Part shown: one piece after another, positions 63,201 to 64,000 of the stretch | Numbering within the stretch: the first letter of the stretch is position 1 | How the letters are laid out: every line of letters begins with the position of its first letter | DNA from: Flavobacteriaceae bacterium | GTDB taxonomy: Bacteria; Bacteroidota; Bacteroidia; Flavobacteriales; Flavobacteriaceae | Assembly: GCA_002694465.1 (NCBI GenBank) | Contig: NZMG01000045.1 | Coordinates: 1 to 64,000 of the forward strand | DNA: 64,000 nucleotides | Direction: 5' to 3' | The notes under the pieces: generated by a model | Databases searched by the model: none | What the model was told of the DNA's origin: nothing | The model's input: only the letters and a program-made list of their open reading frames with translations | Made by a program: the position numbers and the translations under genes

Positions 63201-63340
63201 TCTATTGAGGTAGGGGTTAAATTTAAATAGTATAGGAACTCATGAGTTAAATTGGTCTAACTTAAAAGGAATAACATTTTTATACTCTAACGTACTAAAA
63301 GTACTTTTTAGCCTGTAACATTTTTTTTAAAATGCCTACC

Positions 63341-63366
63341 TATAGTATAGATCAATCAATACTATA
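63341..63366. promoter_or_regulatory. 8-bp inverted repeat before the DUF4870 gene
   Basis: TATAGTAT (63341-63348) and ATACTATA (63359-63366) flank 10 nt and end 3 bp before the ATG at 63370. Given the position it could be an operator or translation-control hairpin. Confidence 0.4.
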
Positions 63367-63369
63367 CTC

Positions 63370-63732
63370 ATGGAAGTTCTCAATCACACCCAAAAACGCA
63401 CCGATAACCCCTTATTGGTCATTACGCATCTTTCGCAATTACTCACCTATTTTACTGGTTTTGGAGGCTTGGTGGTGCCGCTCATTTTATGGCTTACACA
63501 AAAGGATAAAGTGGAAGATATGGATGCACACGGGAAGCAAATTATAAACTTTCAGATAAGTTTAATTCTGTATGTGATTATTGGAATCCCTTCTATTTTA
63601 TTATTAGGCGTGGGTATTTTGATCCTCATTTTTGCTTGTATTATTGGTTTTGTTATGCCTATTGTAAATGCGATAAAAGCCAGCAATGGAGAGGCACCAA
63701 GTTACTTTGCTACCTTTCGGATTATTAAGTAA
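63370..63732 (+). CDS. DUF4870 (Tic20-like) membrane protein
   Basis: The 120-residue protein reads THLSQLLTYFTGFGGLVVPLILWLTQKDK, with an amphipathic DMDAHGKQIINFQIS stretch, and has three or four membrane helices. The conserved D-x-H-[GA]-[KR]-[QE]-[AI]-[LIV]-N-F pattern is the mark of DUF4870. An RBS is not obvious, but the ATG agrees with the family start. Role unknown. Confidence 0.87.
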   Translation: MEVLNHTQKRTDNPLLVITHLSQLLTYFTGFGGLVVPLILWLTQKDKVEDMDAHGKQIINFQISLILYVIIGIPSILLLGVGILILIFACIIGFVMPIVNAIKASNGEAPSYFATFRIIK

Positions 63733-63838
63733 AAAGTAAATTCAAAGGGGGTCTAGTACCACTTTCAACCCCACTGTTTGCAGATGTTTTTTTAAATTGG
63801 CCCATATTTGTGGCATACTAATTAAAACATAAACCATT

Positions 63839-64000
63839 ATGAAATCTTATCTTACTATTACTCACATGAGTACCAAAAATGCACTTATTGTATTTGCCTT
63901 TTTAGTTACTTCGGCACTTTTTGCACAAGAGACTAAACAAAAGGAGAATAAAGGAGTTTTCACCTTCGAAAGCACCGTTATCGATTACGGCAATATAGAA
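63839..64000 (+). CDS. Secreted DUF1573-like protein, 3' truncated by window edge
   Basis: Only the first 54 residues are visible: an N-terminal signal peptide (ALIVFAFLVTSALFAQE) and VFTFESTVIDYGNIE. The F-x-x-x-x-[IV]-D-[FY]-G-x-I start is that of DUF1573 domains, frequent in Bacteroidota secreted proteins. An internal ATG ten codons later could also be the start. The frame stays open to the last base. Confidence 0.7.
   Translation, partial: MKSYLTITHMSTKNALIVFAFLVTSALFAQETKQKENKGVFTFESTVIDYGNIE

Overview
This is AT-rich DNA from a member of the Bacteroidota, most likely a marine Flavobacteriaceae. The evidence is a T9SS sorting tail, Bacteroidota-style -7 promoter boxes (TAnnTTTG), SusC-free but typical secreted lipoproteins, Wzi/PorT-type outer-membrane proteins, a proline-rich TonB, LytS/LytTR pairs and flavobacterial mobilization genes. 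No rRNA or tRNA genes and no CRISPR array were seen.

Region 1 (1-19.5 kb) is one long plus-strand surface-polysaccharide locus. It begins with the 3' end of cysN (sulfate activation) and continues with a flippase, two PAPS-type sulfotransferases, three glycosyltransferases, a polymerase-like membrane protein, and a PglC-like initiating phosphoglycosyl transferase. A GNAT acetyltransferase, a PLP-fold protein, a FemAB/GNAT-like protein, a DegT/PglE aminotransferase and a PglF-type dehydratase follow. Wza, Wzc and Wzi export proteins close the locus. The gene set suggests a sulfated exopolysaccharide or capsule whose first sugar is a diamino sugar of the bacillosamine type.

Region 2 (19.5-31.7 kb) holds an OmpR-type two-component system, several secreted proteins of unknown role, a LytS/LytTR pair, TonB, a small membrane exporter, a TPR-HTH regulator and a T9SS FG-GAP protein.

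Region 3 (about 31.8-54.4 kb) is the most interesting part. It contains a complete group 2a (cyanobacterial HupSL/mycobacterial Huc-like) [NiFe] uptake hydrogenase locus. The locus has structural subunits, endopeptidase, four accessory genes of uncertain role, HypABFCDXE, an NHL protein and a nickel permease. It is followed by mobilization genes (relaxase, relaxosome protein, primase, VapE-like ATPase, HTH proteins) and a tyrosine recombinase beside the 3' end of mnmE. A degenerate copy of the mnmE 3' end, still reading Cys-Ile-Gly-Lys-stop, lies at 31787-31802. Paired GGTGTR boxes with the same 11-bp spacing occur inside both ends. I infer that the whole 22.6 kb is an integrative mobilizable element carrying aerobic hydrogen oxidation as cargo, inserted at the mnmE 3' end.

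Region 4 (54.3-64 kb) is mnmE with REP-like repeats inside its reading frame, short tandem-repeat arrays, a beta-lactamase-fold lipoprotein, a second LytTR/LytS pair with repeated candidate binding sites upstream, an EF-hand protein, a YHYH lipoprotein, a MORN-like lipoprotein, a SCO1-like protein, a DUF4870 protein and the start of a DUF1573-like gene.
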